From positions 7,400,001 through 7,464,000 of the forward strand of contig JACCIC010000004.1 of assembly GCA_018907035.1 (NCBI GenBank): a DNA stretch of 64,000 bases, read 5' to 3'. Below, piece after piece: positions 42,201 to 55,372 of the stretch. Numbering within the stretch: position 1 is the stretch's first letter; each line of letters begins with the position of its first letter. A program made the translations under genes and the position numbers. The notes under the pieces are model-generated. The model made no database searches, was not told where the DNA came from, and worked only from the letters and a program-made list of their open reading frames with translations. The DNA comes from Sycobia sp. Sy_11 (lineage: Eukaryota; Arthropoda; Insecta; Hymenoptera; Epichrysomallidae).

Positions 42201-43181
42201 TCGCGGAAAAAATTGGAGGTTTCGCGCGTGGGCTTGCAATTCATTCGATTCTCTGTTTTCAAAATGTCGCGCGAGTGTAATTTGGGTGATATGATTTCGT
42301 GGGTTATGTTTTGTTTTATGCCGAACCAGCCGTATATCTGATTCTTGAATTGCGAGAGCACAGGGTGTTGTGGAATCATTGCTTTGAAATACCGTATGCG
42401 CGCTTGGGATGTAAATCGACTGAGAACCACTGCTACCGAGTTGGGGCGCTTTGGTTGGCGCTGATTCAAATTTAGAATATGCGTTATATTGTCTAAAAAT
42501 TGAATTAACGATTTATCGACCAAAAGATCAACGATTTTTTTTAAACACTGACGCTGATCAATTAATGGCTAATTATTAGTCGATAACTGCTAAATATGAT
42601 CGCACTCTTACAACTAAATCCGTGAAACTTTCGTACGAATTGCCGAACGATTTCGTTTTTCACTGTGAATGTTATTTGTTACCGATGATCAGTAATTATT
42701 TCTTGTTCTTTCAGCTATCGCAAGTGGTCAAATTTTAGGTCGGCTAGTATGCACGACAGATGAAATATTCACACTAATAATAATGTATAATTTACACGTG
42801 TATAATTTAGGCTGCTTTGAAAGTAAAAGGGATTCTGATGAGTTTCATTGAATGATTTTTTTTTTCAATACTCTTTCAAAGTCACGATCGTTTGATGATT
42901 GTTGAAAAAATAAAATAAATCTCTTAACATGTGGGTTAAATACAACAGCAGCATTACGTTCTGCAAAAACTATATCTTACAATTTTAGAGTAATTTTAAA
43001 CTTTATCTCAATATTAGAGTAACTTAACGATTTTTCTCTATATCAATAGATGTCTCCAACGGTAAGAGCTTGTTAGTAGGATCAACTAGTTAATTTTGAC
43101 ATAACCAAAATGTCGTTTGGACCATGCTACAGCATGTGGTAAACCAATTGCTTTCACACATTAGCGATTTTGTTCTAACAT
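42201..43181. other. Non-coding DNA, no gene seen
   Basis: A 108-codon minus-strand frame (42523-42197) has no domain features. The rest is AT-rich. Confidence 0.45.
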
Positions 43182-43213
<32 letters not shown>

Positions 43214-43247
43214 CGCGCGCGCGCGCGCGCGTGTGTGTGTGTGTGTA
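43182..43247. repeat. Compound (TA)(TG)(CG)(TG) microsatellite
   Basis: About 64 bp of unbroken alternating purine/pyrimidine: TA, then TG, then CG, then TG units. Confidence 0.95.
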
Positions 43248-44359
43248 TTCGTGATTATGCAAAAATGACATTCGTGAGAAATGTTAAGTTTCTTTTGTTC
43301 CTTGAAGAAAACGGCGATTGCATGCATTAACAAATGATTAGAAGGCAAAACTGACGAACAATACATTTATCGCAATGATGACTACGTTGCTGTATATTTC
43401 GTGGGTGTCGGATGTGAATTATTTATTACAAACTATTGAAACCGAATTCAACCGTCCACTTGAAGCAGAATAGAATTGGCTTACGGCAATTGAGTTGTGT
43501 AATGCTCTACGAGCGACCGAAATGTGATCAGAAGCATTTTAAAAAAACACATTGAGATATAAATTTCGCACCTACGATTTTATTTGTTGTTTTGTTTATT
43601 ATAATTTGTTTAATTCTTGCTTAATATTAAAGTGAGCTTTTTAAAAAAAGATACGTATCTGTCGTCGGTGATTACTTCACATGAAGACAATTAAATTTAA
43701 AAAAAAATTATTTCATGAGATTGTCATTCTGGTTAACAACAGGACTTTGCAGAAGTGCTTTTCTAAATGGAAATCCGAATGTAAAATTGAAAGTTACGCT
43801 AATCACTGTAAGAGCCATTCATGTTTATCGAATCACTTATCAAACTTTTCAGTCAAATCGGTTGAATAGAAAATTTTCTTATCACTTGGAACAGTTGAAA
43901 ATAGAAAACGTTCTTCCGAAAAAAAGATGCGTCCAGAAAGTTTTATAATTAAATAATCTTTTTTCATGGAGAAATCATACTTACACTAATATTGGTCGTT
44001 TCTGGTGCAAAAATCCAGTTTATTCATAATGATTTCTATAGAGTTTTTTTACTATGACTTATATATAAAACGTTTGAAATAAATTTACGAACCATAGCAA
44101 TAATGTGACGTAAAACATCTCACGCTCGTTATAAACATTGTCAATATTTGGAATTTCTCCCCTTGAATTTCTACACTTTTAGAATAATATTCGGTATTAT
44201 CGACATTTTTAAAGCAAATAAAAAAAACGATTTTCCCGTCCAAATTACGAAACGAACGCCTTTATTTAGCACGATGCAAAAAGCTCCTCCCTGGGTTCCT
44301 ATCCCTCCCCTCCTCCATTAACATCCCGTACTAATATCAAGTCCAAAGGTAAAATTTCG
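43248..44359. other. AT-rich DNA, no gene seen
   Basis: Short frames only (for example 43681-43869, 62 codons), without recognisable features. Confidence 0.45.
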
Positions 44360-45032
44360 CACATCAATCATGCTCGGATAAACGCACAGAGGTACCGGAG
44401 AAACGCATTGCAACGCCACGTTCCGCCAGTATCAACCGCGACATTACCTATAGGTCCCGAACGGGGGGTGGGAGGGGGCAAAGAGGACAGAAGTGCAGTG
44501 CGCGCGCCTCCCCCGCCGCTGCCCCCCTCCACCCGTGCCCCATCGCTGGCTGGCTCGGGGTGGCTCGCCTCCTCGCTCCTCGGCGAGGAGGTCAGTGACG
44601 ACGGCGACGACGTCAACGTCGAGTCGTGCTCTCGCTGTCTTTCTCCCTTCCCGTCCCCCGTTCGTCCATCCAAGCTTTCGCGGAACTGCAGCCTCCGGAA
44701 CAACGTATATGGTTGTTATACATACTCATAGTTAATATATATATATATAATTTTTTTTTGCTCGGTACACCAAAGAGGGGTGCGTTTACAACTTTAGGCG
44801 CGAGCGCGCGCGCGTGTGTCTGCGTCTGTGATTCCGGTAAATCCGTGCGTGATTATTTGTGCAAGCTTTGGTGGCTGTGCCCCCTACTCTACCCCCCCCC
44901 CCACCCGCGGAAGTGCGCTGTGCGATCCAGCAAAGTCGATATACGTATCTATATGTATATAGATATATTCCACTTTGATATGGTGCGGTGTCGAATTGTC
45001 GACCTTTCCACGTGATTTCGCGGGATCGGCCC

Positions 45033-45080
<48 letters not shown>

Positions 45081-45260
45081 ACGCATACTATTGATATCGG
45101 GGGCACCGTGCGCGATCGATATATATACAAGGGGTCAGTTCGGAAGATTTTTTCGCGCGATTTCCGATAAGGAGTCTGTAAAGTGTGCGTGAGCGTGCGT
45201 ATGCGTAGGTGTGATTGTGAAGGTGGCGAGCTGCGAGAGCCGACGTTATTGTGAAAAAGA

Positions 45261-45294
<34 letters not shown>

Positions 45295-45345
45295 AGGAGC
45301 ATCTGTGTTTTTCTTTTGAAGATTTATAGGGTATGTAAAGTGAAG
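44360..45345 (+). promoter_or_regulatory. GC/CpG-rich block, possible host promoter and first non-coding exon
   Basis: GC-rich with many CpG (gacgacggcgacgacgtc at about 44596), followed by (TA)n at 45034-45078, CpG-rich sequence, and (AG)14 at 45263-45289. A donor-like AGG|GTATGT at about 45326-45334 closes the GC-rich part and is followed by AT-rich DNA, as at a first exon/intron border. No coding frame is convincing. Strand is a guess from the donor. Confidence 0.35.
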
Positions 45346-48300
45346 AAGGAATATTTCAAATGCGTTGTATGTACATTATGATTGTTAAGTATATATATAC
45401 TTAATTAATATCCTGCGGAGGAGTTAATTCTCGGTGCAGACTTCCTTGGTTCAAATGAGTATGAAGTATGTAGAAAAAATTGAAATAAAAGTTAGGACAA
45501 TCGATTTAAATTCACTTACCAGATCGTCGCATATCGGAGAACCTAATAGTTAGAAAGAGAAGATTTTTTTAGTAGATTAATATTTCTTGGTCTTAAAAGT
45601 GTTCCGATTTCTATATGCTTGCGGATAAAAGGACACAGAGATTTGTAATCTTTTCAGTTCTTCATGCATCTCGTTCATTAGACGAGATTCATTATAGACG
45701 AACATTATTATCTTGAAATTTATGCTGTTAAATTCAGATGAATATAGTTATAGTTATTATCAGTGCTAAATACTTAATCCCTTCACGACGGAACAATAAA
45801 TAATTTATATCACGGAAAGAGCATAATGATCCTGATAGATTAGTAAATTAATTGAATTGAAAAATAAAAACAACAACAACAAAACCAACAAATAAAAAGC
45901 AACAATTAGTCTCTGGTATAATTACAGTATTTCAATTTAGAAGTTTTATAGCAAAGAATTGCATCCCCTTCGGAAGCGATAATATATAAGATAGTATAAA
46001 AGCAAAACAATTTGTATCCCCGAAGAAAGTGTAAGTGGAGGGGCGTTAAAATTAAACTACTTTTAATTAACTTTTTTCTTCATCCAAACAATTTTCAGTA
46101 AATCGCGTTTATATTAAGTCATCCGAGGTAAAAATTAAAGCGCTTCTCATCGGCAGCGATAACAAAGCACGAAAGCGATGAATAATTCGTTAGATTTTGC
46201 GAATCTGCAATCATTGTTAATCATTCGACGGTCTCAAAATTCACGCAATTACGTTTCTGCAACTATAATAGAAAATATACAGAAAGAATCGTGGGGAAAC
46301 AATGTGGACAAATTATGATAAAGATTTATTTGTCGAATTTCAATTGTACCCCTTGCTCGGAGCGGTAATAAAATTGGTAAACGATAATCGAATGAATCCT
46401 GTTGTATACAGGATCAGATAAATTCAGATGTTACAAATAAACCATTATTTATTTTAAATTTAACAGCTTTGGGCCAACCTGATACATTTAGTTCATCGGC
46501 CCCTAAAAGTCGTAAATATTATTAATTAACAATACAGTGAATCTGTCAAAAGTTTATGAGAGACCGATGAAGCCAGCGGACGGAACTGACCAAAAGCCGT
46601 TAAATTTAAACTAAATAATTTTGGATTTGTAACATCTGCACACATCTGGCTCCGTGCGGGATTGATGAAATTATTATTTTTCATCAAATTATAAAAGGTA
46701 AAAAATATAACTTAGAATGCTTATAAATTATTTAAAAAAAAAACAACAGTACCGTAATATACAATTTATCTTAATGTAAACAATTTTGAATTTTCATACT
46801 TACAATCTTAATTAGGTATTTAAGTAACATTTTTTTTATAAACATATCTTTGCAAAATTGAACAAAATAAAATAAATAGAGAATTTACCTTAAATAAAAC
46901 ATCAATTAAATTGCTTTGGAAAGAACAAAAATTTATTTCAACTTAAAATAATGCATATTTAATTTATATCTATGCAAACGGAGTCTCTTGAAACAAAAAT
47001 ATACAGGTAATTAGATATAATTATATTCCTGAAAAATGTTCTTTTATAAAAACCATGCAATTTTTTTTATTAGTAAAAAATAAAAAATCTGTTAAACATT
47101 CTTGTAAATAGTAGTTATGTAAAAGTAGTTTTTCAAGAAATCAATCAAAAAATGTTATTTTTATTATTCTTTTAAAATGTTATTTCTTATTATTTAATTG
47201 TCTAATACTCTTTAATTGTCATTTTCTTTAAAAAAGTATTATGTAAAAAAATGATTTAATTATTTTATTTTTTAAATTTATTAGAAATTATTTACAAATT
47301 CCAACATATAATAAGTATTTATATGTTATATTGTATATATTAATATAATACTGTAAGCATTATTTTTTGCTAACGAAATGAAGTTGATTTTTTACGATTT
47401 AAACTTTTGGTAATCCCAACCTCCTATAGGAACCCTACTACCACCTGAATAAGAAACTGCACATTTGGATTCAATGATTATATTAATTTTTCAAGAATCT
47501 CATATGAGATAGGAGTTTAATTTATCGTTTAAGATTTAAAAGATATACGTCCATAAATACCGAAGTGCGTTAAAAAAATGTAGGTAAAAAAAGCAACTTT
47601 TAAGAAAAGAGTAAACTGTTGAGCTTTTTTCTTTCCTATTAAAGTAATAAATATTTTTATCCATCTTATAGTCTTTATAATATAATATATTATACTAAAA
47701 TACTGACAGTCAGACTGTCCTTGTTTATATTCAGCCCCGAAGAATCTGAAATAGAACTTATTACTACAATAAATTATATTAAAAATTAAAATTAAAAATA
47801 AAATTAATAATAAAATAAAATAATAAATAAAATAATAAATAAAATAAAAATAATAAAAACAATATTCTATGTTAGTAAAGCACAACCTGACTGCCCTAAC
47901 CACTTTAAATTTCGATTCAACGACGTTTCCAACCGCTACGGTTCATCCTCAGGAACTAAACTGAAGAAAGACTGTAACTTCTAAAGACTGTAAGACCGAT
48001 AAAAACATTTATTAATGTAATTCAGAACAGTCGACATAAGTACAATTTTGAATTTCCTATTAAAGAATAAAAAAAAATCAAAGAGGATTTGTAATTATAT
48101 CTGGTAATTCTTTTTCTCCGTATTTTCCAAAAAATTTACAAATTGAGTATTAGTAAAATATTATTAATGTAAAACTAATTATATTCGTTAAAAAACTGAA
48201 AAGATTTATAAATTATTGGAATTGCATTTAAATTTAATAATTGTCAGTTCTTTTTGCTAATAGAATGAATCCGATTAAGATCAAAGAGCGAAAAATGGAA

Positions 48301-48551
48301 TCTAATTTTTTAAAGTATATTATATCATGAACTTAAAGATATTCATTTATTGCGCTTTTATGTTCAAAAAGATTCATAAATAAATCAGGACTTTTAAATT
48401 TTCCGGAAATTGCATGGGCATGCATAGTTGTAAAAAAGTTCTATAAAACTGGTCAATTACTATTCACGTTTATTCCATTCGTACTTTTGAGTGCCAACTT
48501 TTCAACCCAGATTCCAATATTCCCGAGATAGAAAAATACCTTTTACTCGTG
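45346..48551. other. AT-rich DNA, no gene seen
   Basis: No supported gene. The 124-codon minus frame at 47903-47529 is Tyr/Phe/Ile-rich low-complexity from an AAT-type repeat (about 47780-47860). Confidence 0.5.
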
Positions 48552-48572
48552 TCTCTCTCTCTCTCTCTCTCT
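48552..48572. repeat. (CT)n microsatellite
   Basis: About 10 CT units. Confidence 0.9.
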
Positions 48573-48903
48573 ATTCTCCCCTCCTTCCTTTCTACCTATA
48601 AACATCCACAAAGCTCGAATACTTCCTCCTTGATTATTCGTGAGTCCCCGTATATAGTAAAGGAGTCAGAATTTTTAAAATGAAAATCTACAAAAATCGC
48701 CAAACAGATTGAAAGCTAAAAAAAAGCAGTAGTTCGAAAAGACTCCGAGAATCGCTCGAAACGTCCGCGAGCTATTTGAAGTCAAAAACGAGATGTTGGC
48801 AAATTACAAAAAGCAGGGGTGGGTAGGAAAGTGCAGGGGTGTGAATAATTTAAAAAACAAGTGTTCTTTTAATATTCGCATTGGAAGAAGAATAAGAAGA
48901 GAG

Positions 48904-48905
<2 letters not shown>

Positions 48906-48954
<49 letters not shown>
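48906..48954. repeat. (GA)n microsatellite
   Basis: About 25 GA units; frames give Arg-Glu or Leu-Ser runs. Confidence 0.95.
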
Positions 48955-48956
<2 letters not shown>

Positions 48957-49151
48957 AGAGACGCTTATACAGAGGAAGGAAAAGAGAGACAGAGAGGGTA
49001 GATTGCAAACGAGTGTCGACGTTGGGTCAGGGTCGGTCGCAAATCTTGAAGGCAAACAGATCTGAGTCGGGCGCCCAATAAAGCGCTACTCCCCCCTTAT
49101 CCCCTTGTTCCTCTCTCACCCTACGTAACTCTTTATCCGACCGGGGGTTGG

Positions 49152-49163
49152 TGCGCATGCGCA
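49152..49163. promoter_or_regulatory. NRF1-type palindrome TGCGCATGCGCA
   Basis: A perfect 12-bp palindrome matching the NRF1/Ewg consensus (YGCGCAYGCGCR), in a short GC-rich segment (49060-49200) following C-rich tracts. Such sites are typical of insect housekeeping promoters. No adjacent gene is recognised. Confidence 0.4.
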
Positions 49164-49197
49164 AAGACTATCCGTTAATGCACCGCTTGAGTTTACA

Positions 49198-49207
49198 CGC
49201 GCGCGCG

Positions 49208-49245
<38 letters not shown>
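49198..49245. repeat. (CG)n(CA)n compound microsatellite
   Basis: CG units followed by about 18 CA units. A related CA/CG tract lies at 49575-49603. Confidence 0.95.
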
Positions 49246-49247
<2 letters not shown>

Positions 49248-51279
49248 TAACATTAATTTGACATATGAAATTATGAACACTACACAGTCGCTTATACTAA
49301 GGGTAAATAACGTGCATTATTAAATATCATCAGATATTTATTCAAAAGATGAGGTATAAAAATATTGTTCTCGTTGAGCACAGCGTATAATATTGAATTT
49401 TTATTCATTATTTTGAAACGTCATTTTTAGCTCTGTTTACTTTCAAGTGTTTCACTGGATTTCTAACTGTAATTCTATGATAAAAAGAATTAAACTTTTA
49501 TAGTCATGCACGGCACGTGTGACATACATTATAAAAAGTTTTTTCTTTTTTATTCTTCCGTGAAAATATATACATACACACACGCGCGCGCGCGTTCGCG
49601 CGTATGTGTATATATGTATCTATGCATGTATGTATATTTAAGGCCGTGTTTTTTATTGTCGACTTTTTTAAAATTACGAATAGAAAATTAGGGTCAAATA
49701 TTACTGAATACATTTTCTTGACCTGCAAGTAGGAAACTTTTAATATAAATTATTTCCTTATACTTACTTTATCGTGCCCAACAGTTCCGAAGGAGAAAAG
49801 AAAATATATTGCAGAAATGATGGTTCAAATCTTACAATTAACCTATTTTCCTGGGGTTATTCTGAGAAAAATTTAACAATAGACTCATTATCTAAATCTA
49901 AATTAGCAGAAGTTATTGCAAATCAGTAAAAAAACAGCTAGGTCGTTCAGGCATCGATGTTTTATTGGATTTCCCGGTGTTCCACATAATAGTAATGTTC
50001 CGCTGATTCAAATATAAAGAGTAACAATACTATTCACTTTTTGTTTTTGTTTGTTTTTCTATCAAGCGAATTCTCTGATTTTATAAAATTTCAGAAGAAC
50101 AAAAAAAAACTTCATGAATTTATTATGACTTCAATGTATTTTTGGAAAGAAACATTTGAATTTTATGAAATAATAAACGTATCAATATACTGCAATGAAA
50201 AAAAACATAGCGAATATATAATTAATCTTTGGTGCGCTTTATTCAAGTATCGTATAATAAATTAAAAAATCGATTCTCTTATTTATAGCTATATATGTGC
50301 TAGGACTACTATATTACTAGCTTAAAATAAATCGTTCAATTACCGCGCATACCTTCTCTATGTTGATTTATTTTAGGTCAACGTATACATTTTATATTTA
50401 CGTGCAATTCCACATTTATCGTATTATTCCTCGATATTCAGGAGAAAGAATAAAAACGCATCACGATATCGAACGGCGCGAAATTCGCGTACTAGTATTT
50501 TATTTTATTTTTCCATTATTGAAACAATTCTTGTATTTTTTATTTTTTTCTATTTTTTTCGGTGCTCCGGGTTATACAACGATTTAAAACTGGTCGTCCG
50601 AGTCACCCGCATTCGTAAACGAGGCAGACATCGAGCCGTTCCGGCATATTTTAGAATAACCATTTTCAGATCGATAAAAAAACTTTAACGCGGTTTTCAC
50701 AATTGGTCATTTTTTCCATTCTTTATGGCCGTATTCGTATAAATGGAGCATTCACAACAATTGACAAAATTCGAATTAATAACATAAAAATTAATGTAAC
50801 TCACAGTGAGCCATGCAGTATTGTATTCTAATATTATCTGATGATTCACTTTAGTTTTCAACGTCATTACCATCGTAACTGATACTACTAATGCAGGCAT
50901 ACCATTCTTATTTTCCTATTGGTCAAACGCTCCTAAAATAACAATTTATACCTTCATTAACTAACACTTTGCTTTGAAAAGTTTTACCTCCAAACAAAGG
51001 TGGAAAACATAAATATTGAAGGCCGGCGAATGGTCAGAAGCGTCATCTTGATAAACCAAAGTTTTTTCGTTGGCTAATCGAGATATTTGATTTCGCAATT
51101 CATTCTAGAACGATTTCAATACTTCTGCGTAGTATTGCACAACGTTGGTTTTATTCTGCTCTAGGAAATAAATAAAAATAATTCATTTAACGTTTCACTG
51201 CCAGAATTTTATTCACCTGTTACATTGTCTTTACTTTCTCTGAGGTGGGTCTATGAGTTCACCTGCTCCAATCAATAAG
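49246..51279. other. AT-rich DNA, no gene seen
   Basis: Only short frames on both strands, and a CA/CG tract at 49575-49603. Confidence 0.5.
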
Positions 51280-52515
51280 AGCGTCTAAAACTACTGAGAT
51301 TCGTCCAAAAGTTAGGAAATTAGGTACCGCATGATCTGATGCCGAAAGTCGTCAAAACTCGTCCCTGCACTTCCGCATTTTTCTTCAGCGTGATAAAAAG
51401 AAGTTGTTTTTGCATGGTATTATTACTAGAGATAAAAAGTGAATCTAGTATTATAGTTCAAAAGACAAAAACTCGTGGGTTAAACCAGGTGAGCCAGAAC
51501 TATCGCAAACAAAGCCAGAAATCCATGCAAAAAGGATAGTGCTCTGTATTTGGTGGTCTACTATCAACTGCTGAAAAAGAGTCGAACAGTCGATCAACCA
51601 TTCTACCGAGAACAATCGATACGTTTAAAGAGAAGCATTGTGAGAAAAATGTCCAGAATGGGAGAACAGTCACGACACATTCATTTCTCATCGTAACAAT
51701 GCTGGGCGATACGGTTGAGGACAGCAATGGTAATAATGTCGTACAGAAGCACAAGACCGTTCATATGAGTTGAGTACTCACCATTTATAGTATCTTTTTG
51801 CTTAAGTGCTGTTGATTGATCAACGTATGATTGATGAGTGCATAGTCACGGGTGCTTCTCACACTCTTGCGTTGACGAGCCGCTACCTAGGTATATAAAC
51901 AATATATCTCTCTCCCATAATCTGATCGTACTTCTGAAATTTTCGCTCTGCTCAGTTTTATTTATAGCTACGGTCGAGCCTCCTGACCGCTGCTTCCTCC
52001 AGTTTTCCAAATTCTGAAAAGCGTTTTCCACATTTTGTTTTCGAAAAGTCGCTTGTACTCGAGTATCAAAATAAAAATACACGCTCAGTTCAAGTTCGTT
52101 GAAAAATATATATTAAATGTATTTAGAAATCGTATTTATATTTCATAAACACGATTTTGAATTGAAGTTTTGCAAAATACATAATCTAATGCAATATCTC
52201 TTTCAAATACAAAATTTCCAATTCTCGGACGTTCATTATTAGATGTAAAAAATTATTTGGAGAGCAGCGAATGGAAAGTTCTGCCTCAGCCGTCATACTG
52301 TCCCAGCTCTTTAAAGACCTTGTCCCATATGATCACCGCTTGTTTCGGTCGATGCAGAATGTTCTCACCGGTGTATGCTTCACTTTACCTAAAACCTATC
52401 AAAAATTATCTTCATGGAATTCGGAAATTACCTTGATTAAAGGCGATTATACCTACCGATGGTCAATACGTTGAATTATGTATTTTTTCATTTTTGAATT
52501 GAAATAAAGGCCTAA
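51280..52515 (+). pseudogene. Decayed Mos1-like mariner transposase, split by an insertion
   Basis: Pieces on + in changing frames: a region like the one preceding the first Asp (LHFRIFLQRDKKKLFLHGIITRDKK, about 51370-51440), SWVKPGEPELSQTKPEIHAKRIVLCIWW (about 51475-51560), YYQLLKKSRTVDQPFYREQSIRLKRS (about 51560-51635), a N-A-G-R remnant at 51695, then after about 500 bp YLESSEWKVLPQP (about 52253-52290) and FRSMQNVL (about 52345). The first catalytic Asp segment has lost its 'GDE', and stops are frequent. By order and residues it is the same broad subfamily as the intact copy, but far older. No terminal repeats were identified. Confidence 0.8.
51725..52240. mobile_element. ~500-bp insertion inside the mariner relic
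   Basis: The sequence between the two mariner parts is unrelated to transposase. It contains on the minus strand a GC-richer segment with TATAAATAAA and TATATAAAC-like sequences (about 51890-51970) that could be a solo-LTR or short element. The limits are approximate, no target duplication was confirmed, and a 78-codon minus-strand frame (52082-51846) is not recognised. Confidence 0.4.
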
Positions 52516-55304
52516 TTACCATGGCAAATACGAATTTTTTAAGTTGTAGATACTCTCGTCTAATCGCTTTTATGATTCTCACTTCAAACAATGACATTCA
52601 TAAAAAAACAATACATAAACCTATTATATAATATTTTTGAACCCTTGCTCGCAATTCCTCATCATCTCGAAATCGCAGCCACGCTTTTCCGGAAACTCCT
52701 TAACCTCAAACTGCTCCTTTCCATTAGTAGTAATCTTCGCCTCGGTTTCTCAACCCGCGCGCCTTCTACTTCGACCCATCCGCTCTAAGCCCCCCCCCCC
52801 TCTCTATTCACCCTCGGAGAGTAAAGCGCTGCTGCACTCGTGGCCCGAGGTAATGAAGAGTTGGATGGCTGTACAGATATATTTGCGCGGACAATCGATG
52901 GGGAAAAAGCGAAAGGGTGTGCATGAACAGAGCGTAGAACGGTGCATACGCAGCGCTGTGTCCACACAGGCGGAGATAGAGCGTTATTCGGTTGTAGCCG
53001 CTGTCCGGGGAGCAATCGAATTAGCAATGATGTTATGCGCGCACGCTCGCGGTTATGATGTCATTACAGTGAATTAGCGAGTATAGGGAGCTGGAGCGAG
53101 AAGCGCGTCCACTGAGGTACGGCCGGAGGGATTAGTCCGATATGGGGTTATGAAAATATTAACGAGGAAAAAGCTTCTTATTTCTTAGTTCTGGTATAAT
53201 AATGACGAGGTTGTAAGATAAAGTCGATCTAAATTACACAATATAATATCTATATTTCAGATGTATAAATATCAAATCTGAATTTAACAATTCGAAAAAT
53301 AAAAATTGTTATGACTATTTCATTTATTGGCTATTATATTTGAGTCTCTGAAGAAGAGGCGTGCTCAATTTATCGTGGTCGGCTTATTTGGTTCTTAGTA
53401 GATTAGTTGGTGGAAGGGGCAGTCAGATTATCCTTTACCAGTCATATGATTTGTCTTTCAGAATAATTATACTCATAACAATTGTTACATTTCAGATTCT
53501 TAGATTCTATGGGGAGTTTTTTTGATTAAAAATTAAAATTAAGATTAAATTTTTTGATTAAGACTTTTTGAATTAAAATCATTATTGTTGGCACTGTATT
53601 TGAAATATATGAATCAAATTCATAGATGATTTCCGGTTAACTAAGTTCTTACAATTGATCGAATTTCATTGGATAATACCTAATACACTATACATTGTCA
53701 GACATATGTTCATTAAAAGATATTGTTTGAAATGTTATCCTTCTTTGTATTTCGGTGTTAAAAAAACGGGTTTTCATCAAAGAAATTCTTCTTAGTACAT
53801 CGTATATTTACTTATAATACATCAAAGCTTCCTGACACTCTTCCAACTTTATCCATAAACTATTATGCTTCGGTTTGTGTAAAATATTTCTGAAAAATAA
53901 CTTTCTCTTGTATCTGATGATCAGTAATTAGTAAGTAGTTTATTGATAACCTGAAATCCATTTTTTACCTTCAAAATCTTTTAAGATAGAACGTGACAGT
54001 CTGTCGTGCTCCATAAATTTTTATGACACATGCGATTGCTTTAAAGGACATTGCTAATATGTTTACTTGACTACCATTATCTTACTTCAAGATTTCATAG
54101 CATATTATATCAGTAGAATAAACTGAACACATTGTAGTTCAAAACTGAGTGTCATGATTTCGAATGTCATTAAAATTCGCTGTTCTCAACTTTTTCGATC
54201 TTTTTTAAAATCAATATTTATTTCTTCGGGAAAATCGTCAATTTCAAATTTCAATTTTACGACAATAGAATCATCATAAGGTTCCAAAAACAATAAAACA
54301 ATCAATGTGATTTTTTTTTCAATGGCAATATCAAATTAAAGCTATCCACAAATAAACTTGAAGACATGAAAGATGAGATACCCAAATACATTTTGTATAA
54401 ATATGGATTGAAAATTTTTGTCACATAATAATTGTTGAAAGTTAAGATCATGTATGTATACAAATTTCTGTTTCATTTGTACCAAAGTCCGTGGATTGAT
54501 AAAAGATACACAGAATAACGTTAATAATTTATCAAATAATGAGAAAATATTAAATAAAATAAATATTTTAAGAAAAATTTCATCAAATGTATTGTTACGT
54601 ATTTTATTATTCTACATTTGAATTTTTTTAAATTTATTGATTAAAACAAATCATTCTTCCATATTTTATAATAAGTTTTTTTTTGCTTTTTTCACGATAT
54701 GATGATTAGTTTGTTTCTGTAAGTTTCAATTGTTTAATTCGTAAATTAATATAGTTTCTAGATTATCGCGGAGGAATGTCTGACTCGGTTTTTGGATACG
54801 AGTACCACTAACTAATGATGCTTGCAATAAATATAAGAAAAATTTATTGAGCAACTGTTAATTATTTCATTTATAAATTCAATAATATTTTCTTAAGAAT
54901 ACAGAATAGAAATATAAACTAATTAAGCTGTAGTCGATATATTCATTTTTTATTTCATTGTTTTAAAACGTTTTCACTTCTTTTAACTTTAAGAAATCTT
55001 TGTTCCTTAAGAATTATCAAAGATAAACTTGAGTTGAGTGAATTTTTAAAAAAAACTTTACTTCTCTTAATCATGAATTCAATTAATTATTTCAAGCTAA
55101 TAATTAATAACCTTATTAATATTAGTAAAAATCTATTGTAATAAATAGTTCTGAAAAAATATTTCTTATGCAAAAGAATATTATTTCTTTTTTATGGAAA
55201 ATTTGATATATTAATTAAATATATTATAAATAAGAGTGTGAACATTACTTTTTACATATAGCCAAAAATGGAATTAGTTGTTATAGCTTACTTAGCCAAT
55301 TATA

Positions 55305-55314
<10 letters not shown>
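52516..55314. other. Non-coding DNA, no gene seen
   Basis: A GC-richer patch at 52640-53110 supports a 146-codon + frame without domain features and a C-run at 52790; I treat it as non-coding. The rest is AT-rich. Confidence 0.45.

Positions 55315-55369
<55 letters not shown>
55315..55369. repeat. (TA)n microsatellite
   Basis: About 27 TA units. Confidence 0.95.

Positions 55370-55372
<3 letters not shown>

Noticed and set aside
44368..45130. Several frames of 107-129 codons in the GC-rich block
   Set aside because: Overlapping frames on both strands, Pro/Arg/Ser-rich by composition; a promoter or untranslated exon explains them better.
47529..47903. 124-codon minus-strand frame
   Set aside because: Phe/Tyr/Ile/Leu-rich low-complexity from AAT-type repeats.
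48793..49065. Frames of 83-90 codons over the GA microsatellite
   Set aside because: Arg-Glu and Leu-Ser repeats only; no domain and no homologous look.
52637..53077. 146-codon + frame
   Set aside because: In a GC-richer patch with several overlapping frames; low-complexity Pro/Ser start and no recognisable domain.
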